Shown piece after piece: positions 33,151 through 42,527 of a stretch of DNA of 64,000 bases. The position numbers and the translations under genes are program-made. The number at the start of each line of letters is the position of its first letter. Within the stretch, counting starts at the first letter, position 1. Below the pieces are notes generated by a model, which worked only from the letters and a program-made list of their open reading frames with translations, was not told the origin of the DNA and did no database searches. The DNA comes from Mucilaginibacter phenanthrenivorans. Its GTDB lineage: Bacteria; Bacteroidota; Bacteroidia; Sphingobacteriales; Sphingobacteriaceae. The stretch is taken from assembly GCF_024721155.1 (NCBI RefSeq), contig NZ_JAHVAP010000014.1:1-64000 (forward strand). Direction: 5' to 3'.

Positions 33151-35748
33151 CTAAAATCTAAACCCTGCTGAGATATAAGGATATGCACCGTCTTTTGAAA
33201 AGCCTACTACGCCCTGTACCAATATCAGTTGCGCCGGGATCCAGTAAAGGCCGCCGCCGTAACCATCATGCCACTGGCTTGATGATTCACCCGGAACCCA
33301 AACCCTGCCAACATCATTAAAGCCTACAAGGCCCAAAGTACCCGGAACTATATAAGAGGCATAATCGAACAACTTGATCCTCACTTCCAAATTGTCATAC
33401 GCCATACTTTTACCGGTAAATCTGCCACTGTAAAAACCTCTTAGATTTTGAATGCCGCCAAGCTGTAATTGTTGATAAAAAGCAGCATTGCCTATGGTTG
33501 TACCTCCGCCAACCCGATTGGCGACAACAAATAATGAGTCAGTAGACGGCGTTAAAAAAAAGCTGAAATCGGATGTTATTTGACCGTAGGTATGTGAATT
33601 AGAATTAAGACTTTTTAAGCCGGTAGCATTTACATTCCACAAAATGCCATTGTGTGGAATAATACCTTTGTCACGGGTATCAAAAACCAGGCCTGCAACC
33701 AGGCCAGCATTTGCTTGTATATCAAATACCTTTTGATTTTGATTAAGTGCGTTATAGTCATCTAAAAAGCGATTATGGTTATCTTGTTCATCACTATTGT
33801 AATATTGAGCAATAACACCGCCGCTAACCGTCCATTTTCCGTACACGTGTTTTACCCGCACATCCGCATTCAAAAAATCGTAAACGTTGCGATAATACTT
33901 CCTTTCCTTATCACCTTTATTTACGTATTGCGTTTCGTTGCCCAGACCGAAAAAATAACTCTGATAATTAGGCCCCTTTGATAATACATTTATAACCAGG
34001 TCGCTTTTACCAAACGTTTGTTTAAACTCGCCGGTATAATTAAGCAATAAGGAATTTGCACCAAAACCGTAATTAACCACCAGGCTCTGCCTGAATGCAT
34101 ATGGATCCTTCCTAAAGCCCTGTTTCTGGTAAATAAAGTCGGTTATCAACTGGAAGCCATAATCGCTATTATAACTACCTAATATTAAGGGCTGAAGAAA
34201 ATTGTACTTGTACCCTAAGGGATGGTAGCTATTAACGGAGGTGTCGGTAGAAACCCGCAAATGCGCTTGTGAGGTTTTAGGAAAGTCGTTCTTTTTGTCT
34301 GACCGATCATAAACATACCGGTTTCCCTTACCCGTGATGGTGCTGTCCACCAAAAAAGTATCTTCATCCTTACCACCTATCATCCGCACAGTTATAGGCG
34401 AGTGATTATCGCCGTGCACCGCAAATACGTCCTTACCGCCAATGCCATAAAGCCGGATCTCATCAGTTACAGCCGGGTCAAATTCGCGCTGATAAGTTAT
34501 CCTTTCAACCTTGCCGCTCTTTTTAACCTTGCTTATTGAAACAGCAACCTTGCCATCCGCCTGGTTGGTAATATCAAAACGTTCGCGGCTTTCGGACGCG
34601 GGAATTTCAACTGTTGCAGCTATAAAGCGATAGTATTTTAGTGCCTGTTCTCTTAGGATATTCCGGCGCGCAATTAGTTTACCTGTTATCTCAGCGCCGC
34701 TTTGTTTGTAAATATCAGGCGGCATCATCCTAACTGCGTCCCTTATTACTTTGTCAGTTAAGTGGGTTTGCACATAAGTTATCTGGGTTTCCCAATCTTG
34801 TTGATTAAGGCTATTTAAGAAATACCTGTCGAAATTACGGGCGTTCAAATTCCATCGGTTAATGGAGCGGATATGATCGCCATAGTTTTGAAACTTGGCC
34901 ATAAATATATGCCTTGACGTTAACCACGGAAATACGCCGTACGAATTGTTATAAACCTGGTCACGATCGCGGGGTACCGGAACGTAGTTTATGCCGATGC
35001 TATCCTTTATCCTTTCAAAACGCCATTGGTCTTCGTGCCTATCCCAATCCCCAAGCAAAAAATCAAGCAAACGCGCTCTTAAAACTAATTTCTGATCAAC
35101 CCTGTTATCTCCATCCTCTTGTAGCTTGCCCTGAACTTTACCTACATTATCCGTTTTTTCAACGTTTAAAGGTTCCCGTTCCTCAAATAAAAAAACCTGG
35201 TTGGCAAAATCTGCCCGGTATTTTCCCAATGCAGGATCGTCCGGCACGTAAACTATTTGCGGATGCGCGTGCGGCACACCCAATGCCTCTGCCATTGGCG
35301 GCACCGTTAATGACGCGTAAGGGTGTTCAGCCGAGATCTGGTCCTGCACGATATCTTTCGCAATTGTTGCCCTTAGGTTAGGCGGTAAAATTTTCTCGGG
35401 ATATTTTTGGATGGTGCGCAGCACCCATTCCTGGCCGCTGGAATCCTGAAGTCGCAGTGATTTTGTTTGCATCCCACCCCCGGTTTGCAGAATCTTCAGC
35501 CCGCCCTTCTCCTGCGATAAGTGAAATACCTTCATTTTAACAGGTGTGGCCCATAGCTTCCGATAATCTTCACCCAAAAGAAAGCGATGCACCCCGGAAA
35601 CTTTGTCATACTCCGGTTCAATAGCTACAGTGATGCTGTCAGCTTTTATCTGAGAAAATCCTTTGCCGGCCACACAGCCTAGCATAACAATGAATAAATA
35701 CTTCAGTATAGATAAGTGTTTGCCCGGTGTATTTACAGGTAGTGACAT
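33151..35748 (-). CDS. Outer-membrane barrel protein with kinase-like N-terminal region
   Basis: A roughly 865-residue exported protein: signal peptide (cleavage near KGFSQ), a region of about 300 residues with LLDFLLGDWDRHEDQWRF (DRH near 236) and VPVPRDRDQVYNN, then a beta-sandwich-like stretch (GGKDVFAVHGDNHSPITVRMIGGKDEDTFLVD), and a C-terminal 16-strand-type BamA/ShlB surface-antigen barrel ending YPYISAGFRF with terminal Phe. The DRH...D pattern resembles the catalytic loop of FAM20/HipA-type atypical kinases (inference). It lacks POTRA repeats. The start at 35748 (MSLPVN) is preferred to a Met 27 bases upstream. Confidence 0.75.
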   Translation of the reverse strand: MSLPVNTPGKHLSILKYLFIVMLGCVAGKGFSQIKADSITVAIEPEYDKVSGVHRFLLGEDYRKLWATPVKMKVFHLSQEKGGLKILQTGGGMQTKSLRLQDSSGQEWVLRTIQKYPEKILPPNLRATIAKDIVQDQISAEHPYASLTVPPMAEALGVPHAHPQIVYVPDDPALGKYRADFANQVFLFEEREPLNVEKTDNVGKVQGKLQEDGDNRVDQKLVLRARLLDFLLGDWDRHEDQWRFERIKDSIGINYVPVPRDRDQVYNNSYGVFPWLTSRHIFMAKFQNYGDHIRSINRWNLNARNFDRYFLNSLNQQDWETQITYVQTHLTDKVIRDAVRMMPPDIYKQSGAEITGKLIARRNILREQALKYYRFIAATVEIPASESRERFDITNQADGKVAVSISKVKKSGKVERITYQREFDPAVTDEIRLYGIGGKDVFAVHGDNHSPITVRMIGGKDEDTFLVDSTITGKGNRYVYDRSDKKNDFPKTSQAHLRVSTDTSVNSYHPLGYKYNFLQPLILGSYNSDYGFQLITDFIYQKQGFRKDPYAFRQSLVVNYGFGANSLLLNYTGEFKQTFGKSDLVINVLSKGPNYQSYFFGLGNETQYVNKGDKERKYYRNVYDFLNADVRVKHVYGKWTVSGGVIAQYYNSDEQDNHNRFLDDYNALNQNQKVFDIQANAGLVAGLVFDTRDKGIIPHNGILWNVNATGLKSLNSNSHTYGQITSDFSFFLTPSTDSLFVVANRVGGGTTIGNAAFYQQLQLGGIQNLRGFYSGRFTGKSMAYDNLEVRIKLFDYASYIVPGTLGLVGFNDVGRVWVPGESSSQWHDGYGGGLYWIPAQLILVQGVVGFSKDGAYPYISAGFRF

Positions 35749-35861
35749 AGGGTATTTGTAAGGTAGAATTCGCACTATTTTTAATCGTCAACAAAATAAG
35801 CAAAAACGCGCATTTGTTTAGTAAGAATAATTAAAAATACGGTTGTGATTGCCTAGGTTAC

Positions 35862-35975
35862 TTAAATGTCCCAATCATCAACCGCACTCTTTTCCGGAAT
35901 AGCGATTATGTAAGCAATAACCAATATGCAGATTATCAACACTGCCCTGGTAAAAATATAAATGATGTTTTCCAT
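35862..35975 (-). CDS. Small single-helix membrane protein, 37 residues
   Basis: A short ORF starting MENIIYIFTRAVLIICILVI and ending KSAVDDWDI: one hydrophobic helix (about residues 4-26) followed by a short acidic tail. It lies in the 430-base spacer between the barrel protein and the M61 peptidase. Family not recognised; a chance ORF in AT-rich DNA is possible, but the helix-plus-charged-tail layout is typical of small membrane proteins. Confidence 0.45.
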   Translation of the reverse strand: MENIIYIFTRAVLIICILVIAYIIAIPEKSAVDDWDI

Positions 35976-36141
35976 AACAAAATAGTTTTAGTTGTTTTAC
36001 TGTGATGACGATTGAGAAAGACAATAATGCTACCAAAATATTAAATTATTGATAATCAATTAATTAATTTAAAATAACAATTAAACAAGTTACGATATTT
36101 CGTTTTTTTAACTGTATTTGCCACGATATAGCAATATCCTT

Positions 36142-36190
36142 AAAGTAAAAACGACCAACCCGCATATTGCAGGTTGGTCGTTTTTACTTT
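36142..36190. terminator. Strong bidirectional intrinsic terminator
   Basis: Two perfect 19-base arms (36142-36160, 36172-36190; inner part CGACCAACC / GGTTGGTCG) flank an 11-base loop, with A-run on one side and T-run on the other. It lies 15 bases past the stop of the M61 peptidase gene (minus strand). Confidence 0.85.
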
Positions 36191-36204
36191 AATTTATTCT
36201 ACAG

Positions 36205-38037
36205 CTATTTTCCGCCTTCAAAAATCCCCTTATAAATGGCCGTTTGTAAGGTATCCGGGTTGGGCATAGGTTTAATTTCAAAGCTTCGGGCACTCTGAGT
36301 AGCCAAAGTAATCTTTATGGCTTCCTGTTTACCTTTTTTCTCTATCAGCATTTCAACGACATCGCCGGCCTTCTTCGTGATTGCTAACGCATCCAATATG
36401 GCTTGCGTAGCCGGCTGTCCATCAATAGTAATCAATTTTGACTTCACCCTTACCCCGCTCTTCCATGCCGGCGAATCATATTCAACCGCGCTTACAAATA
36501 ACGAATCCGAGTGTGGTTTGACAGTAATACCATGCCAGGCTCCCGGCTGCTTTTTCCAGGCATCGTCAATATCCAAACCGGCATAAGCAAAATACGGGTG
36601 ATAGTTTATTTCCTTAACGGTAGAGGCGTATTCAAACAGCTCAGGTAACGGAACGCCGGCTGTTTCCTCGCAAGCCTGTCTGAATTCCTGCGGGGTAAAA
36701 CCGCGTTTCAGCTTTTTAAAATAAGTATAATAAAGCTTACGCATCACGTCGTCGAGGCTCTTTTTGTCCTTGGTTTCGTGCCTGATCTTTAGGTCGAGCA
36801 TTAAGCCCAAAACAGGTCCTTTGTCATAATAGGAAATGGTTTTATTAAACTCATCTGCCACTCTCCCATTAGGACCATCGCTCCAGGTTTCCAAACTTGC
36901 CTGCGTAGCTGATTGGAACAGGTGGCCTGGTTTCTTTTCGTAGTTCAATAAATTGGCGCGCAGCTGGCCAAGCATTTCTTCGCCGTTGGTAAGCCCGCCC
37001 CTATTTATAATGATATATTCATAGTAAACCGTGAAGCCCTCAGACACCCAAAGCATTTCAGTTTTGTTCCCCTTCTCATAGTCAAACGGACCAAGTTCTA
37101 TGGGACGGATCCGCTTTACGTTATACGTGTGAAAATATTCATGCGCCAGGAAGCTGTAGAGTTTCATCCTGCCCGCCTGTTTGTCCAATCCATTACCGGT
37201 AAATGCTACCGATGCCGAATTTAAATGCTCGATGCCACCACCACCAGCGCCAAGTCCTAAAAAGGTATAATGTTTATAAGGAATCTCGCCGATGATGCCG
37301 GAACCCGTTTCAACGATCTTCTTCATATCGTCCATAAACCGTTGCTTATCATCGATCATCATTTTATAGCCGATAAAATCGTGCTGAATGCCGTTCACCT
37401 TAAAACCGGGCAGTTTTTCAAGTTTACCCATCAGAATCGGGCTGTCATACAATACGTCAAAATCAGGCGCCTGGAAAGTTGTTGAATCCTGTCCAACAAT
37501 GTCCAGCCCTGTGGCAATGCGCGTCCATCCCGGGTACTGTTGAATAGTTACCGTAACAGGCTGCAAAATATTTTTATCCTGGTACATAAATAAACCTGCC
37601 GGTGAGAAATAGGCATGGGCTGTGTCGAGGTAGTTCCCTCCAACAAAATTGCGGATGGCCGCTATGTCGTATTTAAGCTTTAATGCCTTGTTTTTGGGAA
37701 CACCCACCTTCCATGTGTTTTGATCAGTTTGTTTAAAATCAATGGATTTGCCACTTTCGTCCGTTGCGCCAAATGCTGACACACTTTTACCAAAGTTCAT
37801 ATATTGATAATAACCGGTTGTCCATGTTGGCATTTTAAACACAACTGTATCTGGCAGTTTTCCGCTAAGATCCAAGCTGATGTGGGCAATTTTCGCCGCC
37901 GGATCAACGGATAACCCATAATGCCAGTTTTGTTTGCTTTGTTGCGCCGATGCAGTGCAGATCAGCATAAAATTAAACACCGCCGTTAATAAAATTAATG
38001 CGTTGCGCCTTGCAGCTTGCCGGTAGAGATTCATCAT
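36205..38037 (-). CDS. M61-family (glycyl aminopeptidase-like) metalloprotease with PDZ domain
   Basis: A 610-residue exported peptidase: signal peptide (ALILLTAVFNFMLICTASA), an N-terminal beta domain (HYGLSVDPAAKIAHISLDLSG), the zinc motif FLAHEYFHTYNVKRIRP with the downstream zinc ligand Glu in WVSEGFTVYYEY, and a C-terminal PDZ domain (WHGITVKPHSDSLFVSAVEYDSPAWKSGVRVKSKLITIDGQ). M61 enzymes are aminopeptidases with a preference for Gly or Ala. Full length for the family; periplasmic. Monocistronic. Confidence 0.92.
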   Translation of the reverse strand: MMNLYRQAARRNALILLTAVFNFMLICTASAQQSKQNWHYGLSVDPAAKIAHISLDLSGKLPDTVVFKMPTWTTGYYQYMNFGKSVSAFGATDESGKSIDFKQTDQNTWKVGVPKNKALKLKYDIAAIRNFVGGNYLDTAHAYFSPAGLFMYQDKNILQPVTVTIQQYPGWTRIATGLDIVGQDSTTFQAPDFDVLYDSPILMGKLEKLPGFKVNGIQHDFIGYKMMIDDKQRFMDDMKKIVETGSGIIGEIPYKHYTFLGLGAGGGGIEHLNSASVAFTGNGLDKQAGRMKLYSFLAHEYFHTYNVKRIRPIELGPFDYEKGNKTEMLWVSEGFTVYYEYIIINRGGLTNGEEMLGQLRANLLNYEKKPGHLFQSATQASLETWSDGPNGRVADEFNKTISYYDKGPVLGLMLDLKIRHETKDKKSLDDVMRKLYYTYFKKLKRGFTPQEFRQACEETAGVPLPELFEYASTVKEINYHPYFAYAGLDIDDAWKKQPGAWHGITVKPHSDSLFVSAVEYDSPAWKSGVRVKSKLITIDGQPATQAILDALAITKKAGDVVEMLIEKKGKQEAIKITLATQSARSFEIKPMPNPDTLQTAIYKGIFEGGK

Positions 38038-38297
38038 GAGCGTTTGATTTTAAACGAATATAAAGATTGGGTTAACAATCCACTTTCTTTGAATGTTAAA
38101 TTTATAAAACAGGATGTAACATTATATACCAAATCCTATCTCACTATTACTAAATATTATCCCGTTTATTTTAAACATTTTCAAAAAAGAGTAATGAATA
38201 AATTACTTCATCAAAAATCCATCAACAAATTTGCCTTTATATTAAAAATAACATAAATTTAAGCCTGTAATAACAACCGCAATTATCGCTACTATAG
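38038..38297. other. AT-rich divergent spacer
   Basis: Separates the minus-strand M61 gene from the plus-strand flavin oxidase gene. It must hold both promoters, but no clear -33/-7 pair or repeat was found. An AT-rich ORF at 38017-38256 (+) is not convincing. Confidence 0.3.
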
Positions 38298-39890
38298 TTG
38301 GAAACAATAACACGAAGGAATTTTTTAAGTAAGGGTGCAATGCTTGCCGGCGGCACCTATCCTGCCATGCTGGCCTTGGGCATGTTGAAGGCAGCGCCTG
38401 CGCATGCCTTTAATTTAACAGGCAGCGGAAACGGAAAGAAGATCATCATTTTAGGCGGTGGCCTTGCGGGCATGACCTGCGCTTACGAACTCAATAAATT
38501 GGGATACAGCTGCACCATACTGGAAGCCCGCGAACGTGCAGGCGGCCGATGTTGGAGTGTAAGGAACGGAACCGTAAACACCGAAACCGACAAACTCACG
38601 CTCACTGCCCGTTTTGACGAGGGCCAATACTTTAATGCAGGCCCATCCCGCATCCCCCACAACCACCAACTTACCCTGCATTATTGCAAGGAATTCAATA
38701 TCCCACTACAGGTTTACAATAATGTGAATGAAGGTTCCTACTATTTTGCCGAAGGCAAGGGGCCACTATCCAACAAGAAAATAAAGGTGCGTGAGGTTCA
38801 TAACGACATCCGCGGGTACATGACTGAATTGCTTGCTAAAAGCATCGATCATGGCAACCTTGATACAGGGCTTACTAAGGAAGATTCAGAAAAAGTAATT
38901 GAATACCTGATGGCCGAAGGTGGCCTCGATCCGGATAAACTATACAAGGCATCTGCGCGCCGTGGTTATATCGAAAACCCGGGCGCCGGCGATAAGCCCG
39001 GAAAAATTGCCGATCCGCACAAACTGACGGATATGATCCAGTCTGGCTTGATGGATCCTGATTTTTACAATGTTGCCGAGTATACCTACGAATTGCAGAT
39101 GACCATGTTTCAGGCAATTGGCGGTATGGACCAGATAGCAAAAGCATTGCAGAAAAAGGTAGAACCAAGTTTAAAGCTCGGGGCCGAAGTAACAAACATC
39201 ACCAATATTGATAACGGCGTAAAGGTTACCTATAAAGACGCGCAGGGCGAGCATCTGCTGCAAGGCGATATTTGTATTTGTACCATCCCCCTACCTGTAT
39301 TAAGCAATATCAATAATAATTTTTCGGGCGATGTAAGCCGGGCTATCGATTATATCAGTTATATGCAAACCGGTAAGATCGGGCTGCAATTTAAAAGGCG
39401 TTTTTGGGAAGAGGACGACCATATTTATGGCGGCATCACGCATACCAATAACGATCTGACGCAAATCTTCTATCCATCATACGACTACCTTGGCAAAAAG
39501 GGAATTTTATTGGGCTATTATAATTTTAATGAAAAGGCGCAGCGCACGGCTGAATTAAGCTATGCTGATCGCGAGAAGCTGGCGTTGCAAAAGGGCAGGC
39601 TAGTCCACCCACAATACGATACTGAATTTGAGAGCTCATTTTCTGTTGCCTGGCACAAAACCAAATATAATTTAGGCGGATGGGCAGTTTACAGCAGCGA
39701 GACGCGCAAAAATCAGTACCCCGTATTATTAAAACCTGATAAGCAGGTATATTTTGCAGGTGAGCATTTAACCTATTTAAACGCCTGGATGGCGGGAGCC
39801 TTTGAATCGGCCCGCAGCGTGGTTACGGCGGTGCACGGAAGATTAACCGATCAGCGGGTAAGCTATCCGACTACAACAGATAAAAAATAA
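38298..39890 (+). CDS. Tat-exported flavin monoamine oxidase-like protein
   Basis: A 530-residue FAD-dependent amine oxidase. Seen: a twin-arginine signal (ITRRNFLSKGAMLAGG), the Rossmann motif IIILGGGLAGMTCAYELNKLGYSCTILEARERAGGRCW, a central substrate region, and the C-terminal FAD-contact block VYFAGEHLTYLNAWMAGAFESA. The start must be the TTG at 38298: a TAG precedes it in frame and the first ATG would remove the twin arginines. Family members oxidise aromatic or aliphatic amines or L-amino acids with hydrogen peroxide release. Followed after 35 bases by a Tat-exported aminotransferase. Confidence 0.87.
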   Translation: METITRRNFLSKGAMLAGGTYPAMLALGMLKAAPAHAFNLTGSGNGKKIIILGGGLAGMTCAYELNKLGYSCTILEARERAGGRCWSVRNGTVNTETDKLTLTARFDEGQYFNAGPSRIPHNHQLTLHYCKEFNIPLQVYNNVNEGSYYFAEGKGPLSNKKIKVREVHNDIRGYMTELLAKSIDHGNLDTGLTKEDSEKVIEYLMAEGGLDPDKLYKASARRGYIENPGAGDKPGKIADPHKLTDMIQSGLMDPDFYNVAEYTYELQMTMFQAIGGMDQIAKALQKKVEPSLKLGAEVTNITNIDNGVKVTYKDAQGEHLLQGDICICTIPLPVLSNINNNFSGDVSRAIDYISYMQTGKIGLQFKRRFWEEDDHIYGGITHTNNDLTQIFYPSYDYLGKKGILLGYYNFNEKAQRTAELSYADREKLALQKGRLVHPQYDTEFESSFSVAWHKTKYNLGGWAVYSSETRKNQYPVLLKPDKQVYFAGEHLTYLNAWMAGAFESARSVVTAVHGRLTDQRVSYPTTTDKK

Positions 39891-39925
39891 ACTGACTGAC
39901 TTTTACTCATAATTAAAAAACTAAA

Positions 39926-41098
39926 ATGGCAAATTCAATTAACCGCAGAACCTGGATCAAATCCAGCGCTTTAATGGCCGGGGGACTGGCCCTTGCATCG
40001 GGAACTGTCGACAAGCTGGCGGCAATGCCGGTTGCTAAAACCCAAAGGCTGATCACTAACTTCGAGGCTGAGCAGGAAATAATGCAGAGCGCACCACCGG
40101 TGTTAAAAGCGCGTTTATTTTTTAACGAGAACCCCTTCGGGCCATCACCGGCGGCTAAAAAGGCGATAACGGATTCACTGGATTTAAGCTATCAATACAT
40201 TTTTGCTCAAACCGGTCAATTGGCTGGTAAAATTGCTGCATATGAAGGCTTGAAACAAAGCAACATTATGTTGAGCTCAGGATCATCGCCTTTGCTGGAG
40301 GCTGCCGCAATGCATTATTGCAAAGGCGGAAAAAGCGTTATCACGGGCGAAACAACTTACGACGACCTGCCATCACATGCAGTATTACACGGCGCAAAGT
40401 TGGTTAAGGTACCACTAACAAAGGATTATAAGCTGGACCTGGACGCTATAGAGGCAAAAGTGGACGACAATACCGGCATTATTTATATCTGCAACCCCAA
40501 CAACCCTACAGCCACAGTAGTTGATGCAGAGAAGCTCAAGGCATTTTGTGAACGGGTTTCGAAGAAAACTATGGTGTTTATCGACGAGGCATATATCGAT
40601 TATTTGGACGACCCTAAATCAACTACGCTAATTGGCAATGTGAAGGCCGGACAAAACATCATTGTATCGCGCACCTTTTCAAAATTGTATGGCTTTGCGG
40701 GCTTACGCTGCGGGTACATAGTGGCGCAGCCGGCAACTATTGGCGCATTGTCGATTTATGGAAGCGGATCAGGTAACCTATCTTCTGCAACAGTAGCAGC
40801 AGCGCTTGCTGCGTACCAGGAAACTGACTTCTTAAAGGATGCACGTGCAAAAACTATTGCTTCGAGAGATTTCCTTTACGCAACTCTAAAGAAAGAAGGC
40901 TACGACTATATCCCGTCTTCGGCAAACTTTGTGATGTTCCCGTTAAAAATGGACGGAGCGAAATTCGTTGGCGAAATGATGAAACGTGGTGTTGGCGTAC
41001 GCAACTGGAAAATGAACGGTACCGACTGGTGCCGCGTGAGCATTGGCCGTATGGATGAAATGGAAGCATTTGCCGATGCGTTTAAACAATTATCGTAA
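39926..41098 (+). CDS. Tat-exported PLP-dependent aminotransferase (HisC-like)
   Basis: A 390-residue fold-type I aminotransferase of the histidinol-phosphate aminotransferase-like group. Seen: twin-arginine signal (NRRTWIKSSALMAGGLALASG), RLFFNENPFGPS, IYICNPNNPTATV, FIDEAYIDYL, and the PLP-lysine segment VSRTFSKLYGFAGLRCGY. All cofactor residues are present. Export of a PLP enzyme is uncommon; the preceding gene also encodes a Tat-signal amino-acid/amine enzyme, so the two may handle the same extracytoplasmic substrate. It is not near other his genes, so histidine synthesis is unlikely. Confidence 0.88.
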   Translation: MANSINRRTWIKSSALMAGGLALASGTVDKLAAMPVAKTQRLITNFEAEQEIMQSAPPVLKARLFFNENPFGPSPAAKKAITDSLDLSYQYIFAQTGQLAGKIAAYEGLKQSNIMLSSGSSPLLEAAAMHYCKGGKSVITGETTYDDLPSHAVLHGAKLVKVPLTKDYKLDLDAIEAKVDDNTGIIYICNPNNPTATVVDAEKLKAFCERVSKKTMVFIDEAYIDYLDDPKSTTLIGNVKAGQNIIVSRTFSKLYGFAGLRCGYIVAQPATIGALSIYGSGSGNLSSATVAAALAAYQETDFLKDARAKTIASRDFLYATLKKEGYDYIPSSANFVMFPLKMDGAKFVGEMMKRGVGVRNWKMNGTDWCRVSIGRMDEMEAFADAFKQLS

Positions 41099-41417
41099 AT
41101 AACTTGAGCTCGACATAAAGGCGGGGAGCATATTGGCTGATTATCACATAGTTACAAGAGATAGAATCACAGTAAAAATCAAAGTTACTGATAATCAACA
41201 TGTTCCACTTTGTTCCGGGTGTTCCACTGATAAAAATGGAACGCTTTGCCTGCCTCGATATACAAACTTTGCGCTTCGCCTCATCCAAAGCTACAGCTGC
41301 ACGCGGTTGCGCGAGAGTTCGGGAGAGATGACCATTTGTTTATGTCGAACTCTTCTTAAATAACATCTTAGCACAGGTTGAAGGCCGGTGCTTAATGAAA
41401 CAACAAAATATATAAAT
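41099..41417. other. Intergenic stretch with a TGTTCC triplet
   Basis: About 320 bases without an accepted gene. Around 41200-41230 TGTTCC occurs three times in close succession (GTTCCACTTTGTTCCGGGTGTTCC), next to a segment whose minus-strand reading (41150-41288) looks like the tail of a small basic protein. It may be a decayed gene or an old insertion boundary; nothing can be assigned. Confidence 0.35.
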
Positions 41418-42416
41418 ATGCGTAACCTGATATTAACTTTTTTTTTATTCTTAATCATATTTACCACCAGGGCCCAGCAAGCGGCTGTAAACCCGCGACC
41501 GCTTACTTTGGATGAATACAACAAGGCATTAACTTATACCATAGCCGATCTGGACAAAGACACCTACGTAAAGTTTGATAATGCCTATGTACTTGACCGC
41601 TATGAAAGCCGCAAGCCTTACTTTATCACCGGGGGCGATGGACTTAAAAAACGTGTCGACCTTTATAAGCTGATCGCCAAAGATGGAATGCAGGAAATAG
41701 GTCTGATGGTTTTCTATACCAGCGAAACCGGCAAAAGATACCAGGCTTTGGTTCCAGATTTTACAGCTGATGCCAAGGTATGGGCAAAATACTTCCAGGA
41801 TATTGATGATATCAATAAGGTTGAAAAGAATTACATCCTTAAATTATCCTATGTCCTCTCAAAGGAAATGAGCTTCCAGCAATATAAAGTGCTGAATGGC
41901 GGCAAGGACATGAAGGAAGAAGCAGCTACCTACGGTAACGATATTTGCTTCCCCGGCGACGAGGAAGTAACTATGAGTAATGGTGCCAAAAAAATGATAA
42001 GGGATGTAAAAAGCGGCGACGAAGTTATTACCGTTGACCCGGCCACAAATAAATCATCAGTGATCAGGGTAAAGGATCTTACCGTGCATGCGGCTAAGAA
42101 TTACGCCATCACCGAGCTGGTTTTGATTTCGGCTAAAGAAAAGAATACCGCCAAAGGCTTAAATATCGACTTAAATACCAAAGTGCTTAAAGCTACACCA
42201 AACCACCCAATGATGACCAAACAGGGTAGTTTTAAAATTGGCGAGATAACTGTTGGCCAGCAGGTTTTGTGTTTGAATGATAAAAACGGCAAATATGAAA
42301 CTTATACCGTTTTAAAGAAAACTGAACATGCAGGTGGCGTACAAAACGTTTACAACATTGAAGCCGATGGCGGCAGTACACTTGTTTTAAACGGCGTTAT
42401 GGTAATGCAGAAATAA
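41418..42416 (+). CDS. Exported protein with C-terminal Hint domain
   Basis: A 332-residue protein: signal peptide (NLILTFFLFLIIFTTRA, cleavage near AQQ), an unassigned domain of about 155 residues, then a Hint (Hedgehog/intein) module beginning CFPGDEEVTMSNGAKKMIRDVKSGDEVIT, with block B TPNHPMM and a C-terminal YNIEADGGSTLVLNGVMVMQK. The N-terminal Cys and TxxH are present; the His-Asn plus nucleophile of a splicing intein is absent and the module ends the protein. Cleavage or cyclisation at the Cys is possible but not shown. Start at 41418 chosen for the signal peptide. Confidence 0.82.
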   Translation: MRNLILTFFLFLIIFTTRAQQAAVNPRPLTLDEYNKALTYTIADLDKDTYVKFDNAYVLDRYESRKPYFITGGDGLKKRVDLYKLIAKDGMQEIGLMVFYTSETGKRYQALVPDFTADAKVWAKYFQDIDDINKVEKNYILKLSYVLSKEMSFQQYKVLNGGKDMKEEAATYGNDICFPGDEEVTMSNGAKKMIRDVKSGDEVITVDPATNKSSVIRVKDLTVHAAKNYAITELVLISAKEKNTAKGLNIDLNTKVLKATPNHPMMTKQGSFKIGEITVGQQVLCLNDKNGKYETYTVLKKTEHAGGVQNVYNIEADGGSTLVLNGVMVMQK

Positions 42417-42437
42417 ACGATTTTTAATTGTGATTTG

Positions 42438-42464
42438 AAAAGGCTCTTGAATAAGGAGCCTTTT
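42438..42464 (+). terminator. Intrinsic terminator after the Hint gene
   Basis: AAAAGGCTC (42438-42446) pairs with GAGCCTTTT (42456-42464), 9-base loop, followed by TAGTTT. It begins 22 bases after the stop codon. Confidence 0.75.
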
Positions 42465-42527
42465 TAGTTTAAACAATTTTGCCAAATTGCAGGTATATTA
42501 CAAACCACGTTTAGTACGCATCGTCTT

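Noticed and set aside
38017..38256. 79-codon ORF on the + strand between M61 and the flavin oxidase
   Set aside because: Starts inside the M61 gene on the other strand and is low in complexity.
41082..41288. Minus-strand ORF (DEAKRKVCISRQAKRSIF...) as a gene remnant
   Set aside because: Too short and no homologous family recognised; left as an unexplained spacer segment.
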